A stretch of 64,000 nucleotides of DNA from NCBI GenBank assembly GCA_018894105.1, contig CM032124.1, forward strand, positions 4,139,501 through 4,203,500, given 5' to 3'. The notes under the pieces were generated by a model. It worked only from the letters and a program-made list of their open reading frames with translations. It searched no databases and had not been told where the DNA came from. Shown here one piece after another: positions 22,985 through 34,733 of this stretch. Source of the stretch: Jacaranda mimosifolia. Its lineage: Eukaryota; Streptophyta; Magnoliopsida; Lamiales; Bignoniaceae. Both the position numbers and the translations under genes were made by a program. The first letter of the stretch is position 1, and each line of letters opens with the position of its first letter.

Positions 22985-24654
22985 CACTACAAAAAGATAA
23001 CATTGGTTTTCAATGGAAGTTTCCGACCAACAAATTTCATTGGAAATTTCTGATGAATTTCCTATGAAATTCCTATTCGAATACAAATTTTTGATAAAAG
23101 TTTATCAGAGAAATTGGACGAGACAAATACACTTTATTTCTGATAGAATTTCTGTTGGAAGTTATTTCAACGGAATTTCCACTAAAAAATCTGTAAGGAA
23201 CCTATAAATTACGATGGAATTTTTTTATTCGCTAGGACATTATTATTTTTTAGTTTAAAAAAAATATTTCGATGGAATTTCTAAAGGAAATCTAGTGGGA
23301 AAACTAAGTCTTCTTTGAATTCTTAATATTTTTTCAGTGAAAATTTCATCAACTACAAAGAAGAATTGGATTTTGTGACCGCTATAGCAGTAACTAATCC
23401 ACTAAAAATCGGGTCACTGACAGAGTGAGTGACCACGTTTGTGATTGCAAGGTGAGGTCATAAATTAAGTTGTTACAAATTCAATTTTGTGGGCACTTGT
23501 TTGATCGATCACAAATTTGTGGGTGACATAGTGGTTACTAATGATTTATTAGCAGTCTCTAATTTAATTGCATAAAATATTCATAAAATAAATAAGTGGT
23601 CACTGATTCATGACCGCTTAGTGACCTCTTATTATGATCCTAAATGTTAATCATGTGACCAAGTATCAATTTGTGACCGCATTGCTACTACATGTGCAGT
23701 CACAAATATGTGGCCGCACTTTGCGATCAAAAAATTTCATAAATAATGTGTGTAATTTTTTTTTTTTTTTTTTTTTTACTATGAACTGCTCAATGATCAT
23801 TAATTAGTCACTTATTTGCATCACTCATGCAGTTACAAACTTTCAATATTAATGTGGTCCAATTAGTGATCACTAGGTGGTTACTAATCGGAAACTGGTT
23901 TTTTGAAGACATGTTTTAGTTTATGTGTTGAATCACTATTATCCAACCCGTTTTTTGTTTTCATTAATAACAATCTTTGATGTTTGGTGCTGAATTTCTA
24001 AATATTTTCAATTGAATTTCTTCATAAACATTCAATTTTTCTCCAAATACTTGAGTTTTTATTGCTCTTTACGTCTTCGATTCGAGTTATTTGGGAGTTT
24101 TGATTTGACTGGGTTTTGGAAGGGATGTTCCCTATTGATTTAGGAGTTTATATAGCTGGCAGAGTATTATATTTTATTTTATTTTTGTTAGATTTGGGAG
24201 TTAGGTTTGGTTTTTGAATCGTTTAGTACAAGCACATGAGATGTTAATAAGGAGGGGGAAAAACAGAATTACATCCTACCATAATTTGCTTAGTGTTTTG
24301 ATGGTTATTAAAAAGCAGTTCTTCAATGATGTTATGTGTTTGATTCCCACTTCTTTAAAAAAACTTTTGAATTTTATTATAATAATTGTGATTGATTATC
24401 AGTAATATATGGTCTGTCATAATTTAGTGACCACATCCAAAAAAATAGAATAATTTTGTGACTGATTTTGTGAACTCAAAAGAATTAGTCACAAGATTAG
24501 TGATCCATTAGTAACCACTATGCTAGCAGTCACTAATTTAGTCATAAAATCAATCGTTAATAGGTAACTTTTTTTCTAACAAAATTTTAGTAGGCTCAAT
24601 CACAAGTCGGTCATTGTTTTTTGTGAATACTGAAGTGCTGTTTTTTCAGTAGTG
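22985..24654. mobile_element. CACTA-derived composite, unit 1
   Basis: Starts CACTACAAAAAGA and ends TTTTTTCAGTAGTG. It is packed with GTGACC/GGTCAC subterminal-type motifs; a second internal ACTACAAA junction near 23351 suggests one element nested in another. No transposase coding is seen. The 3-bp flanks (AAT and ATC) do not match. A diverged second copy follows directly. Confidence 0.6.
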
Positions 24655-24711
24655 ATCGAGAAAATCCATAAAAAACTATAAAAAGATTTCTATAGCATTT
24701 TTATTATTTTA

Positions 24712-26030
24712 AACTATAAAAACAAAGAAAACATTGGTTTTCATGGAAATCTGCGGCCAATAAATTTCATTGGAAATTTCTGATGAATTTTATGCATAAT
24801 TCCTGTCGGAATATAAATTTTTGATGAAAATTTATCGGAGAAATCAGATAGCACAAATATACCATTTTTTTTTCTAACGGAATTTCTGTTGAAAATTATT
24901 TCAATGGAAGTTCCACTAAAAAATATGTAAAGGAACCTGTAAAAGATACTTTATGATGGAATTTTTTTATTCAGTGGAATATTGTTGTTTTGTAATTTAG
25001 AAAATATTTCAATGGAGTTTTTGAAGGAAAATTATTTGGAAAACAGCATAACTTTTTTTGAATTTTTAATATTTTCTCGATGGAAATTCCATCTATTACA
25101 AAAACAAAAAAAAAGAAAAAAAAGGCTTTTTTTGACCGCACCAACAGTCACTAATCCATTAAAAATGGGGTCACTAACAGAGTCAAATGACCACATATAT
25201 AATTACAAAGTATGGTCACATAATACCTCATCACAAATTCAAATTTGTGACCACTTGTTCAATCAATCACAAATTAGTAATTGACATGTCTGTCATTAAT
25301 GATTTATTAGCAGTCACTAATTTAATTGTATAAAAATTTTCATATAGTAAATAAGCAGTCACAAAGATTTGTGATTGCTTAATGACAGCTCACTATGGTT
25401 ACTAAATGTTAGTCAATTACCAGGTATCAATTTGTGAGATAAACAGCCTCTGCGGTCACAAAGTTTCATAAATAATGTGTGTATTTTCTTGGATTAGCTA
25501 TTGCCCAATGGTCACTGATTTGTGACTTCTCGTACATTCGCAAACTTTTAATAATAATATGGTCCGCTTGTGACCTATAGGTGGTCACTAATTGATAACT
25601 AATTTTTTAAATATATATATATATATATATATTTTATTGCTGAATCACTATTATCCAACTTGTTCTTTGTTCTCATTAATAACAATATTTGGTTTCTAGT
25701 ATTGAATCTTCAAATATTTTCGATTGAATTTCTTCAGATACATTCAATTTTTCTCCAAATACTTGAGTTTTTGTTGCTTTTTGCTTCGTTGATTGGAGTT
25801 ATTTGGGGTTTCAATTTGATTGCATACAAAAACATACAATAATTTAGTGATTGATTTTGTGACCTCAAAAAATGGGTCACTAATTTAGTCACAAAGTCGG
25901 TCATTAATTGGTAATGTTTTTTCTAAAAATAGTTTTAATAGGATCGGTAACAAGTCGGTCAGAAGACTGGTAATTCAGCTCACTAATTTGTAACTATTTG
26001 CTAAAAAAGGTTTTAATAGGATTCCTAAGA
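24712..26030. mobile_element. CACTA-derived composite, unit 2 (tandem copy)
   Basis: Repeats unit 1 in the same order: the AACATTGGTTTTC start, GGAAATTTCTGATGAATTT, the GACCGCAC-type motif block, TCTCCAAATACTTGAG at about 25753-25768 (compare 24032-24047), and CACAAGTCGGTC-like words near the end. The tandem period is about 1730 bp, with shortening in unit 2. The exact right border is unclear. Confidence 0.6.
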
Positions 26031-26039
26031 AATTCAAAC

Positions 26040-27058
26040 AAATTAAAGGAGGATTGCAGTTTACTTCAAATACAAGTTTGTTTTTGGTAAGAGATTCAAA
26101 CAAATTTGTCCACTTATAAATGCAGCTCAAGCAGATCCCTTTACACCCTCTATTTATAAGATGGTATAAATTAGAGCAATTAAAGGATAAGTTTACTTAT
26201 AAGTTTTATTAATATTTTAGAAATTTTTATTATTAAAGGAAAAAATTTAGAAAAATGACATAGAAAAACTTATTAAAGAATTTGTTTAGGATAACAGGAT
26301 TAGACCAATTAAATTCTAATTAACTCTTTCTTAATTAGTAAGTTACATGTGATTTGGATATTTTTATTTATTATATTGAATATCAATATGATCCAACAAA
26401 TAATACTATATATTATAAAATCAATAAGAATTGTTAAAATTAAAAATGAAGAAAAAAAATAAGTATATTTTACTAATTAACAGTAGCCAACTTATGAGAG
26501 CTTACAAATTTCACATTATATTTTTATTTGTCAACATTTTCTATTTATAATTATTTAATAAAATGATTGATATAAGTAATTTGTTAACAAATGATGAGCA
26601 TAACCAAAAACTCACCAAATTTATTACTTAAATATCTCATTTTTAATGTATACTAAATTAAACTTTCATTTCTTATACAAAAACTAATTAATTTTAATAT
26701 GGGATAAATTATGCGTTGATATTCTCTTGTTATTCCATAGCTATCATTATCGCTACCAACTGAGCAACGATGATAAGATATTAAATTAATCATTTTGTAT
26801 TAAAACTTAAATTCTATTTTGTTGATATTTGGCTGTATAGAATAGCAACATAATCTATTTTAGGACAGTTTTGCAATGGAAGAACAATGATGAAATTACA
26901 TTTTAAATTAAACATAAATTCATCAAAAAGTTCTCTTGCTATTGTTCCATTCATTGTATTTAGCAATAGAATATCAACAAATTTATTAACTTTCAAATTT
27001 AAAATAAAAAATTTCATATTATTCCCTTGTTATTCTATCGCTATTCGTGATGAAATAG
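26040..27058. other. Host sequence left of copia element 2
   Basis: AT-rich with no gene. From about 26700 it resembles the sequence right of the copia insertion (31937-32110), with repeated words such as GCTATTC, ATAGCAAC and TTCCATT. The copia therefore probably landed inside an older repetitive element. Confidence 0.45.
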
Positions 27059-27063
27059 CAATG

Positions 27064-27475
27064 TGTTGAAACCCATGAGGATCTATTGCGGAAACAATGA
27101 AATAATAGCAAAGTAATTCAATGTAAAGTGACAACAAGATTTAACGTGGTTCGGCGATGTGCCTAATCCACCCGACAAAGAAAAGGAATTTTATTGATCT
27201 CAAATCAAAGTGCAAGTACAAACTTGAATCCCACAAATCTCACGAAAACACCTAACACCCTCTTTCTAAACTCCGTCTTGAGAGAATTACTCAAAAGCAG
27301 TAAAGAAGCCCTTGTGTTATGTTCGTGATCTTTTCTTCGAAAGAAACAACTAATATTTATAGTCAAAAAGACTACTTTACCTAGGACTAGAAAACCCAAT
27401 AAAAGAAGGAGTCATAATTCTAGTCAAACTTGATCTCCTTGTCAAACTTACCTCAATTTCAAGGCAAAATCAACA
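27064..27475 (-). repeat. 3' LTR of copia element 2
   Basis: 412 bp, same length as 31520-31931 with about four substitutions seen by eye. Canonical TG...CA ends. Confidence 0.95.
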
Positions 27476-27537
27476 ATTCTCCACCTTGACTTGAAATTTC
27501 CATTCATCTTCTTTGTCCCTGCCCCCAATAGGGCCTC

Positions 27538-30301
27538 TTATCTGAGTCTGCAAATATTAATCAAATCCAAGCAATGCTCGAATTTGATTCCTGGAACAGC
27601 TTTAGTCAACATGTCTGCCGGATTATCCTTAGTCCCAACTTTGTCAACCAACATGACTCCTTGGGACACCATATCCCGAACAAAGTGATACCTCACATCT
27701 ATGTGTTTTGTTCTCTCATGAAATGTTTGATTTTTTGACAAGTGTATGGCACTCTGACTGTCACAAAATACCTTAGTGATCTCAGAAGTCATACCCATAT
27801 CATCGATAAGCCCCTTTTAGCCAAATGCCTTCTTTAACACCTTCAGCCAAAGCCATGTACTCAGCTTCTGTTGTGGACAATGCAACTGATGACTGCAAAG
27901 TCGCCTTCCAGCTAACCGTACAACTTGATACACAAAACACATAGCCCGTCATGGACCTTCTGCTGTCCAAATCTCCTGCATAGTCTGCATCCACATAGCC
28001 AATAATTCTTGTAGTAGAATTCGATTGACTATACCTCAAACATCTGCCTGCAGAGCCTCTCAAATACCTCATGATCCATTTCACAGCCAGCCAATGAGTC
28101 TTTCCTGGCTTGTGCATATACCTACTCACAACACTGACTGCATGTGAAATGTCTGGCCTAGTGCACACCATGGCATACATCAAGCTACCCACTGCACTAG
28201 CATATGGCACATTTGACATGTGCTCCACCTCCTCCTCAGTACTCGGTGATAGATCTGATGAGAGCCTGAAATGAGCTGCAAGTGGCGTACTTACTGGCTT
28301 GGACTTATTCATCCCAAATCGCTCAAGTACTTTCTCAATGTAATGCTGTTGAGACAAGTACAACAATCCTGCTTGTCTATCCCGGATGATCTCCATGCCC
28401 AAAATCTTCTTTACACTGCCCAAATCCTTCATCTCAAATTCTTCACTTAACTGAGCTTTTAATTGGTTGATCTCAGATATGTTTCTAGAGGCAATCAACA
28501 TATCATCAACGTACAACAGCAAATATACGAGAAGGCTATCACTACAAATTTTGTAATATACACAACAATCAAATTTATTTCTAGTATATCCTATCTTGGT
28601 AATAAAAGCATCAAACCTTTTATACCACTGCCTGGGAGACTGCTTCAAGCCATATAATGATCTCTTCAAAAGACATGCTTGATTTTGTTTCCCGGGAATA
28701 ACGAATCCTTCTGGTTGACTCATGTAGATTTGTTCCTCCAACTCACCATGTAAAAACGCTGTTTTCACATCCATATGCTCTAATTCCATATCAAACAGAG
28801 CAACCATGGCAAGTAAAACACGAATGGAAGTATGTTTTACAACTGGGGAGAATACTTCATGAAAGTCAACTCCCTCTCTCTGAGTAAAACCCTTAGCAAC
28901 CAATCGCGCCTTGTATCTAGCATCTTCAACACCAGGAATTCCTTCTTTCTTCTTGTAGATCCATTTGCAACCTACAATTTTCTGCCCTTTGGGTACATCA
29001 ACCAGTTCCCATGTGCTATTCTTGTGTAGAGACTCCATCTCTTCACTCATAGCTGCAATCCATTTATCAGAATCTAGCTTGGATATTGCCTCTTTGTATG
29101 AGACTGGATCATCTCCTATAAACTCCTCAGCTGAACTCAAAGCATAAGCTACCAGATCTGAGTAAGCAAACCGCTGTGGTGGTTTGATTTGCCTCCTTTC
29201 CCTATCGCGAGCCAAGCGATAATTTTGTAGTGGTTCATTTTCCTGCTGTTGATTAGGTGGTAATGTGCTATCGCCAGCTTCATCTACCACCTTCTGTTTC
29301 CCCTTTGAAACTTGTGGAGGATCAATATGAATCTCCACCTTCTCCTTAACGCCCTGTTGACCGCTTTTCTGCTGCTCTACCTTTTTCATCATTGCAGACT
29401 CATCGAATGTCACGTCCCTGCTGATAATCATCTTGGAGCCCTTGTCATCATTACACCACAAACGATAACCTTTGACTCCATCTGCATAGCCTAGAAATAT
29501 GCACTTCCTAGCCCTTGGCTCAAGCTTCCCATCCCGGACATGAGCATAGGCTGGACACCCAAATACTCTCAGATTTGAGTAATCAGCAGGAGACCCAGAC
29601 CAAACTTCCATTGGTGTCTTGCAGTCCAAAGCGGTTGATGGTGACCTATTCACCAAATAACAAGCAGTGTTAATTGCTTCTGCCCAAAAATCCTTGGACA
29701 ATCCGGCGTTAAAGAGCATGCATCTAGCTCTTTCCAAGATAGTCCTGTTCATCCGTTCTGCAACTCCATTCTGCTGTGGTGTATGTACAACTGTGCGATG
29801 CCTCACAATTTCTTCCTTCTCACAGAATTCCTGAAATTCCTTGTTGCAGAACTCCAATCCGTTGTCAGTCCTCAAGCGCTTGATTTCCTTTCCTGTCTGC
29901 TTCTCAATTAAGGTCTTCCATTGCTTGAAGTTGACAAACACCTCATCCTTATGCTTAAGCAGGTACACCCATACTCTACGTGAGAAATCATCTATGAATG
30001 TCAGCATGTACCTTGCACCTCCCTTTGAAGGAACCTGAGAAGGCCCCCAAAGATCTGAGTGAATGTAATCCAAGGTACCTTTGGTCCTATGAACTGCAGT
30101 ACCGAATTTCACCCTATGTTGCTTGCCCAGCACATACTGCTCGCAGAAATCCAGTTCACCAGTCTTCTCTCCGCAAAGCAAACCTCGTTTGCTCAGTTCT
30201 GACATCCCCCTCTCACTCATATGCCCAAGCCGCATATGCCAGAGTCTCGTAGTATCATTGATTGATGAAGAAACCGCTGCAGTACCAGAAACCGTGTTTC
30301 C
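27538..30301 (-). pseudogene. copia pol: integrase, RT, RNase H (one frameshift)
   Basis: Continues the gag frame after the TAG. Integrase zinc domain MRLGHMSERG...FCEQYVLGK has Tyr where the last Cys is expected. The integrase core has FIDDFSRRVW, LRTDNGLEF and GVAERMNRTILE (Asp, Asp, Glu present). RT begins near STWELVDVPKG and keeps the YVDD box (LLYVDDMLIAS). RNase H has YVDADYAGDLDSRRS and ALSTTEAEYMALAEG. An extra G in the GGGG run near 27815 shifts frame before the last 86 residues (27538-27798), ending the open frame at 27800. Otherwise full length. Confidence 0.93.
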
Positions 30302-31492
30302 CTACAATATGTAAAGGCCGTTCCGCTTTTCTCCCTTCATGATAAGCAGTGCACCTTTGGAAACCCGCAGAACTCCATCTCGAGCTCTGTACTCACAACC
30401 ATTCTTGTCCAGAGTACCTAGCGATATCAGGTTTTTCTTCAAATCTGAAACATGACGCACATCTGTTAGGGTCCTTACTATCCCATCATGCATTCTAATA
30501 CAAATTGAGCCAATTCCTATAACCCTGCAAGAAGCATCGTTTCCCATAAGCACCTTACCACCATCAAGTTTTTGGTATGTGGTAAACCAATCTTCTCTTG
30601 GGCACATGTGGTAGGAGCAGCCACTATCCAAAATCCATTCAGAGTTTAGTAAAGTTTCAGCAACGTTGAGAACAAGCCTACCATCAGACTCATCCTCAAC
30701 AATTCCTGCGACATCATCCCGCTTCTGATCAGAAGTTTCACCTGCATCCTTTGCCTTTCCTCGTTCTGGACAATTCCGTCTCCAATGCCCCGTTCCACCG
30801 CACCTAAAACATTTGTCACCGTTTCTAGGCTTGGTTCGGGACTTCGATCGGCCTCTACTCCTTCCCCTTTCTCTTGGTCTCCCTCTTGCCACCAATCCTT
30901 CCCCACTTTCACCATCGTTGCTACCCAAGACATGTTTTCTCAACTCGTTGGAATTCAATGAGGCCTTCACATCCTCCATTGAAATCGTATCTCTCCCATA
31001 CAACAAAGTAGTAACCAAGTGCTCAAAAGATTTTGGCAGGGAACACAAGAGAATTAAAGCTTGATCTTCATCATCAATTTTAACATCGATACTAGCGAGA
31101 TCTAGAATCACCTTATTGAAAAAATCAATATGTTGAGTAATAGATGTACCTTCCTTCATTCTCAATATATATAGTCGCTGTTTCAAATACAACCTATTTG
31201 TCAGGGACTTCGTCATATATAGACTCTCCAGCTTCTTCCATAAATCCGCTGGCGTACTTTCCGTGGCAACCTCTCTCAGTACGTTATCCGCCAATGATAA
31301 CACCAGAGTACCGTAAGCCTTCGCCATGAACTCATCCTTCTCCTCGTCCTTCAGCATTTCCGGCAAGAAATCTCTACCCTTTAACGCTCTTTGTAATCCT
31401 TGTTGACACAGGAGGGCGTGAACCTTCATCTTCCACAGCCCAAAGTCATTCTTCCCATCGAATTTCTCTACCTCGTACTTCATTCCTGACAT
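30302..31492 (-). CDS. copia Gag and protease of element 2
   Basis: 396 residues from ATG 31492 (MSGMKYEVEKFDGKNDFGLW), chosen because it opens the conserved copia Gag domain and follows the primer site; the frame is open further upstream into the LTR. A CCHC zinc knuckle (CFRCGGTGHWRRNC) at about residues 245-258 binds RNA in the virus-like particle. The protease catalytic box ILDSGCSYHMCP follows. The frame ends with TAG at 30302-30304 after GLYIL; the codon after it and the rest of pol stay in the same frame, so the TAG is a single in-frame stop between protease and integrase. Confidence 0.9.
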   Translation of the reverse strand: MSGMKYEVEKFDGKNDFGLWKMKVHALLCQQGLQRALKGRDFLPEMLKDEEKDEFMAKAYGTLVLSLADNVLREVATESTPADLWKKLESLYMTKSLTNRLYLKQRLYILRMKEGTSITQHIDFFNKVILDLASIDVKIDDEDQALILLCSLPKSFEHLVTTLLYGRDTISMEDVKASLNSNELRKHVLGSNDGESGEGLVARGRPRERGRSRGRSKSRTKPRNGDKCFRCGGTGHWRRNCPERGKAKDAGETSDQKRDDVAGIVEDESDGRLVLNVAETLLNSEWILDSGCSYHMCPREDWFTTYQKLDGGKVLMGNDASCRVIGIGSICIRMHDGIVRTLTDVRHVSDLKKNLISLGTLDKNGCEYRARDGVLRVSKGALLIMKGEKRNGLYIL

Positions 31493-31519
31493 CTGATCCA
31501 ACCTGCTCTGATACCAGTT

Positions 31520-31931
31520 TGTTGAAACCCAGGAGGATCTATTGCGGAAACAATGAAATAATAGCAAAGTAATTCAATGTAAAGTGACAACAAGATTTAA
31601 CGTGGTTCGGCGATGTGCCTAATCCACCCGACAAAGAAAAGGAATTTTATTGATCTCAAATCAAAGTGCAAGTACAAACTTGAATCCCACAAATCTCACG
31701 AAAACACCTAACACCCTCTTTCTAAACTCCATCTTGAGAGAATTACTCAAAAGCAGTAAAGAAGCCATTGTGTTATGTTCGTGATCTTTTCTTCGAAAGA
31801 AACAACTAATATTTATAGTCAAAAAGACTACTTTACCTAGGACTAGAAAACCCAATAAAAGAAGGAGTCCTAATTCTAGTCAAACTTGATCTCCTTGTCA
31901 AACTTACCTCAATTTCAAGGCAAAATCAACA
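31520..31931 (-). repeat. 5' LTR of copia element 2
   Basis: 412 bp partner of 27064-27475. On the element strand it is followed after two bases by the exact initiator-Met primer site. Confidence 0.95.
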
Positions 31932-32379
31932 CAATGGAATATGTTTCATCTCAATTCAGTAACCAAATAGCAATGAATTTGTTGCTACTGCGTCGTTATT
32001 ATGTTGTTATGATCATTTTATTATGGAATTTTTATCCTATTGATTTTCCATTACTATTCCGTTGAAATTAGCAATGGTACTTTGTTGTTGCTAAAATTCC
32101 ATTACAAATATCCTATCTTCTAGTAGTTAAAGTAGTTGCTAGAAGAATTCATTGCACCAAGAGTCTCATTCGTGGTCCTTACACCATGGCTCTGAGGTGT
32201 TACGATTTTGATGTTAAAGGTTAGGTATATTATATGAACTCAATTTTTTGTGTTGAGTATTTAGGTGAAGTTGTTTGTTTTGACTTAAGAATTAATGAAG
32301 TGATTCGCCTTCATTATATATAACCTATTGGTTTACCTAAGTGAGAAAGTGTTGAGGCCAAATATGTTTATAGATAATC

Positions 32380-32640
32380 TAAGTGAATTGTTGTGGTATA
32401 CGTGTTGGTTTTCTATTTCACTTATTCTTATGTGATCTTGAGTATGGATTGGTTGGCTGCAAATCACGCATGTATGATTTGTTTTAAGAAGTTTGCAACT
32501 GTTAAAACACTAGGCAAGAAAAAGTTGGAATTTTTGTGGAGACATAACATGAAAGTTTTACTTTATAAAGAATGTAAATTGATGTAAATTTTTTATTCTT
32601 ACCGTGAGGGGAGCATCGAAAAAGAATTAAGCAATAATAC
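32380..32640 (+). pseudogene. Ty3/gypsy pol fragment (protease/RT linker)
   Basis: 64 open residues (32393-32587) with the gypsy signature VILSMDWLAANHACMICF, equivalent to the ILGMDWL block after the retropepsin. Better preserved than its paralogue at 5590-5870. No flanking gypsy domains survive, so this is a relic. Confidence 0.7.
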
Positions 32641-32742
32641 TGAGAATGAACAACTGACTTAAAAATCCATTTGCGTGTTGTATTTTGTGATGCATTGTTA
32701 AAAGAATCATGACGAATATGAATTTGAACTGAGGTTCAACAA

Positions 32743-32814
32743 GCGCCCATGGCCTAATGGATAAGGCGTCTGACTTCTAATCAGGCGATTGTGGGTTCGA
32801 GTCCCACTGGGCGT
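32743..32814 (+). tRNA. tRNA-Arg (anticodon TCT)
   Basis: 72 bases folding as a full cloverleaf. Acceptor arm GCGCCCA/TGGGCGT (one G-T pair), D arm with GGATAAGG, anticodon loop CTTCTAA giving anticodon TCT (reads AGA), and T arm GTGGG TTCGAGT CCCAC. A and B box promoters are intact (TGGCCTAATGG and GGTTCGAGTCC). The downstream TTTTGTTTTTG run gives a pol III terminator. CCA is not encoded, as expected in a plant nuclear gene. It lies 100-150 bp after the gypsy fragment. Confidence 0.97.
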
Positions 32815-33003
32815 GCATTTTGTTTTTGTTTTTTGTCAAAAATGAAAAATGTAAAATCTCCTCAAATTGTTGCAAAAAACTTTATTAGGCATTTGGCACC
32901 TCTCCATGGGGGGTATCCTGATACTATTTTCTGAAGAAAGATAAACAATGAGGTTATATTTTGACTATTGGTAGTTCAATCACGTAATTATTTACAATCA
33001 ATT
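32815..33003. terminator. pol III terminator and downstream spacer of tRNA-Arg
   Basis: T-runs at 32818-32835 directly after the tRNA fit a pol III terminator. The rest is spacer paralogous at its start (AATTGTTGCAAAAAACTTTATTAGG) to 5929-5955. Confidence 0.6.
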
Positions 33004-33153
33004 CCAATTTTCAGCTAGCATTAAAGTTTTGTTTAATACATAAAATTAAAAAATAATTCATTCATGAAGCTACAAATTCCGATTTTCAGCTAGCATTAAA
33101 GTTTTGTTTAATGCATAAAATTGAAAAATAATTCATTCATGAAGCTACAGATC
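33004..33153. repeat. 75-bp tandem duplication
   Basis: Two adjacent 75-bp units (33004-33078, 33079-33153) sharing TTTTCAGCTAGCATTAAAG and ATTCATTCATGAAGCTACA with a handful of differences. Not found in duplication copy 1. The following 33154-33680 is AT-rich, paralogous to 12640-13040, without a gene. Confidence 0.85.
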
Positions 33154-33682
33154 GTACTCACAAATCAGACCTTATGTTTATGATATAAATAAATGAAGCA
33201 ATAAGGCTTTCAAATATATACAGTGTCTACCTTTTGAGTTCCATCATTTAAAAGCAACTATTACTTATCATTTATAGACATGGAAGAATTTATTGATTTG
33301 CATTTTTTATATGATAGAAAAAGTGCATGTGTGATTCATGCATATATTTACTATATATTTCTTTTAATACAAATATCATCTATAAATTTCTTAATTCGGT
33401 AACAGAAATTAAAAAGCCATAAAAATTTGACGTTACATTATAATAGCAAAATCCTTTTTGCATGATATTTTATTTGAGCATTATATTAAATGTGTGTATA
33501 TATATATATTATGCATGATCATACTCCCATTATATATATCGATTGTCATATTCTCTTATAATGCAAAATACCAACTAAAGGATGAGATTATATACGTCAC
33601 CCAAATGTAATTTGTGGTCAGTATATATGATTAACAGAATCAATTTAAATTTTGCCTAAAGAAAAAACCGAGACTATATACA

Positions 33683-34512
33683 AGGATGGATCTAGTGGGG
33701 GGCAAGCAGGGGCCGTTGCCCCCCCCAGGTTTATTACTATATATATATATACACACACATATTAGTATAATTAATTTGAAGAATATATTAAAAAAGAAGT
33801 TATTCAATATTAATTAAAAGTAACTAATTTTAATTTTCATTCATTAACGTTTTTAAAAAATTAACTTTTATTATGGGCCTTGAATTAAAATTTAATTTTT
33901 TGTATTTATTGAATTGATATGAATTTATTTTTAATTAAAGATAAAAAATTAAAATCAATTAATTAAATATCTATCTATTTTATTTTTTAAAATTCAAGAC
34001 AATTCCTTAGGTCCATATTTACAATCAAGTAATCAAGTGAAAACTATTAAGTAGTCTAATTAAGGCATTTCTATTTTATTTCTTTGAGAAAACATTATGA
34101 GAGTTTAGTCGATTAAATTTTAAGAGATTTGCAGAACAATTAAAACTCTCATTTTGACTTTAATAAGATATAGATAAGAATAAATGTGAACCAATATTTT
34201 TCTTTGTATTTCAAAAGCTACAAATGGAAGAACTTTTTTTGTTATGAATATTATCAAGAACATGTTTCATAATTAGATGAAAACATGTTTTAGAACTTTT
34301 TCTTTGACATTTTAGTTACTTATATTGAAAATTTTATTACTAAAAATTTTGATATTGATTTGTTCATTTATAAATTTTTCGATATAAAACAGCATCGCAC
34401 TCAATTTTGATAAAAATATGTATTTTGAATTCATAAATATGAAAATTATACTTAAACTTTTAAATTTTATAATTCTTGCACCCCCCCCCCTCCCATTTCT
34501 AAATCCATCCCT
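33683..34512. mobile_element. Non-autonomous hAT-like element
   Basis: 830 bp with inverted ends AGGATGGATCTAG and (reversed) AGGGATGGATTTAG, each followed by a G- or C-rich run (poly-C near 34480). The interior is AT-rich with no coding. No convincing target-site duplication. Assignment rests on end structure only. Confidence 0.5.
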
Positions 34513-34733
34513 AAGCATATAAAAATAATTTAGATTAGTCAAAATATAACTCTTGCATTCATTTTGAAATGAAAAATGAATTGAGATTAAAAGGAATACG
34601 AGTTCACATATAAAACTACTTAAGATTGAAAGATAGATTGAATCAAACTTTTGCTATATGCATTTTTGCAATAATATATATTATACTAATATTAATCAGG
34701 TAATATTATACATAGGTAATTAATTATAGAACT

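Larger units (their letters stand above)
27064..31931 (-). mobile_element. Young, nearly intact Ty1/copia retrotransposon (element 2)
   Basis: 4.87 kb element on the minus strand with 412-bp LTRs (27064-27475 and 31520-31931) that differ at about four positions, ending TGTTGA...TCAACA. The 5-bp target-site duplication CAATG lies at 27059-27063 and 31932-31936. The primer site reads TGGTATCAGAGC (minus strand, just left of the right LTR), an exact initiator-Met tRNA match, and the polypurine tract AAGGTGGAGAAT abuts the left LTR. One coding frame runs through gag and pol, interrupted by a single TAG, plus one frameshift near the RNase H end. About 1% LTR divergence implies recent insertion. 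Confidence 0.97.

Noticed and set aside
27064..31931. Endogenous virus or pararetrovirus
   Set aside because: Domain order (integrase before RT), initiator-Met primer site and lack of envelope or movement protein show a Ty1/copia retrotransposon. No viral genome was seen elsewhere either.
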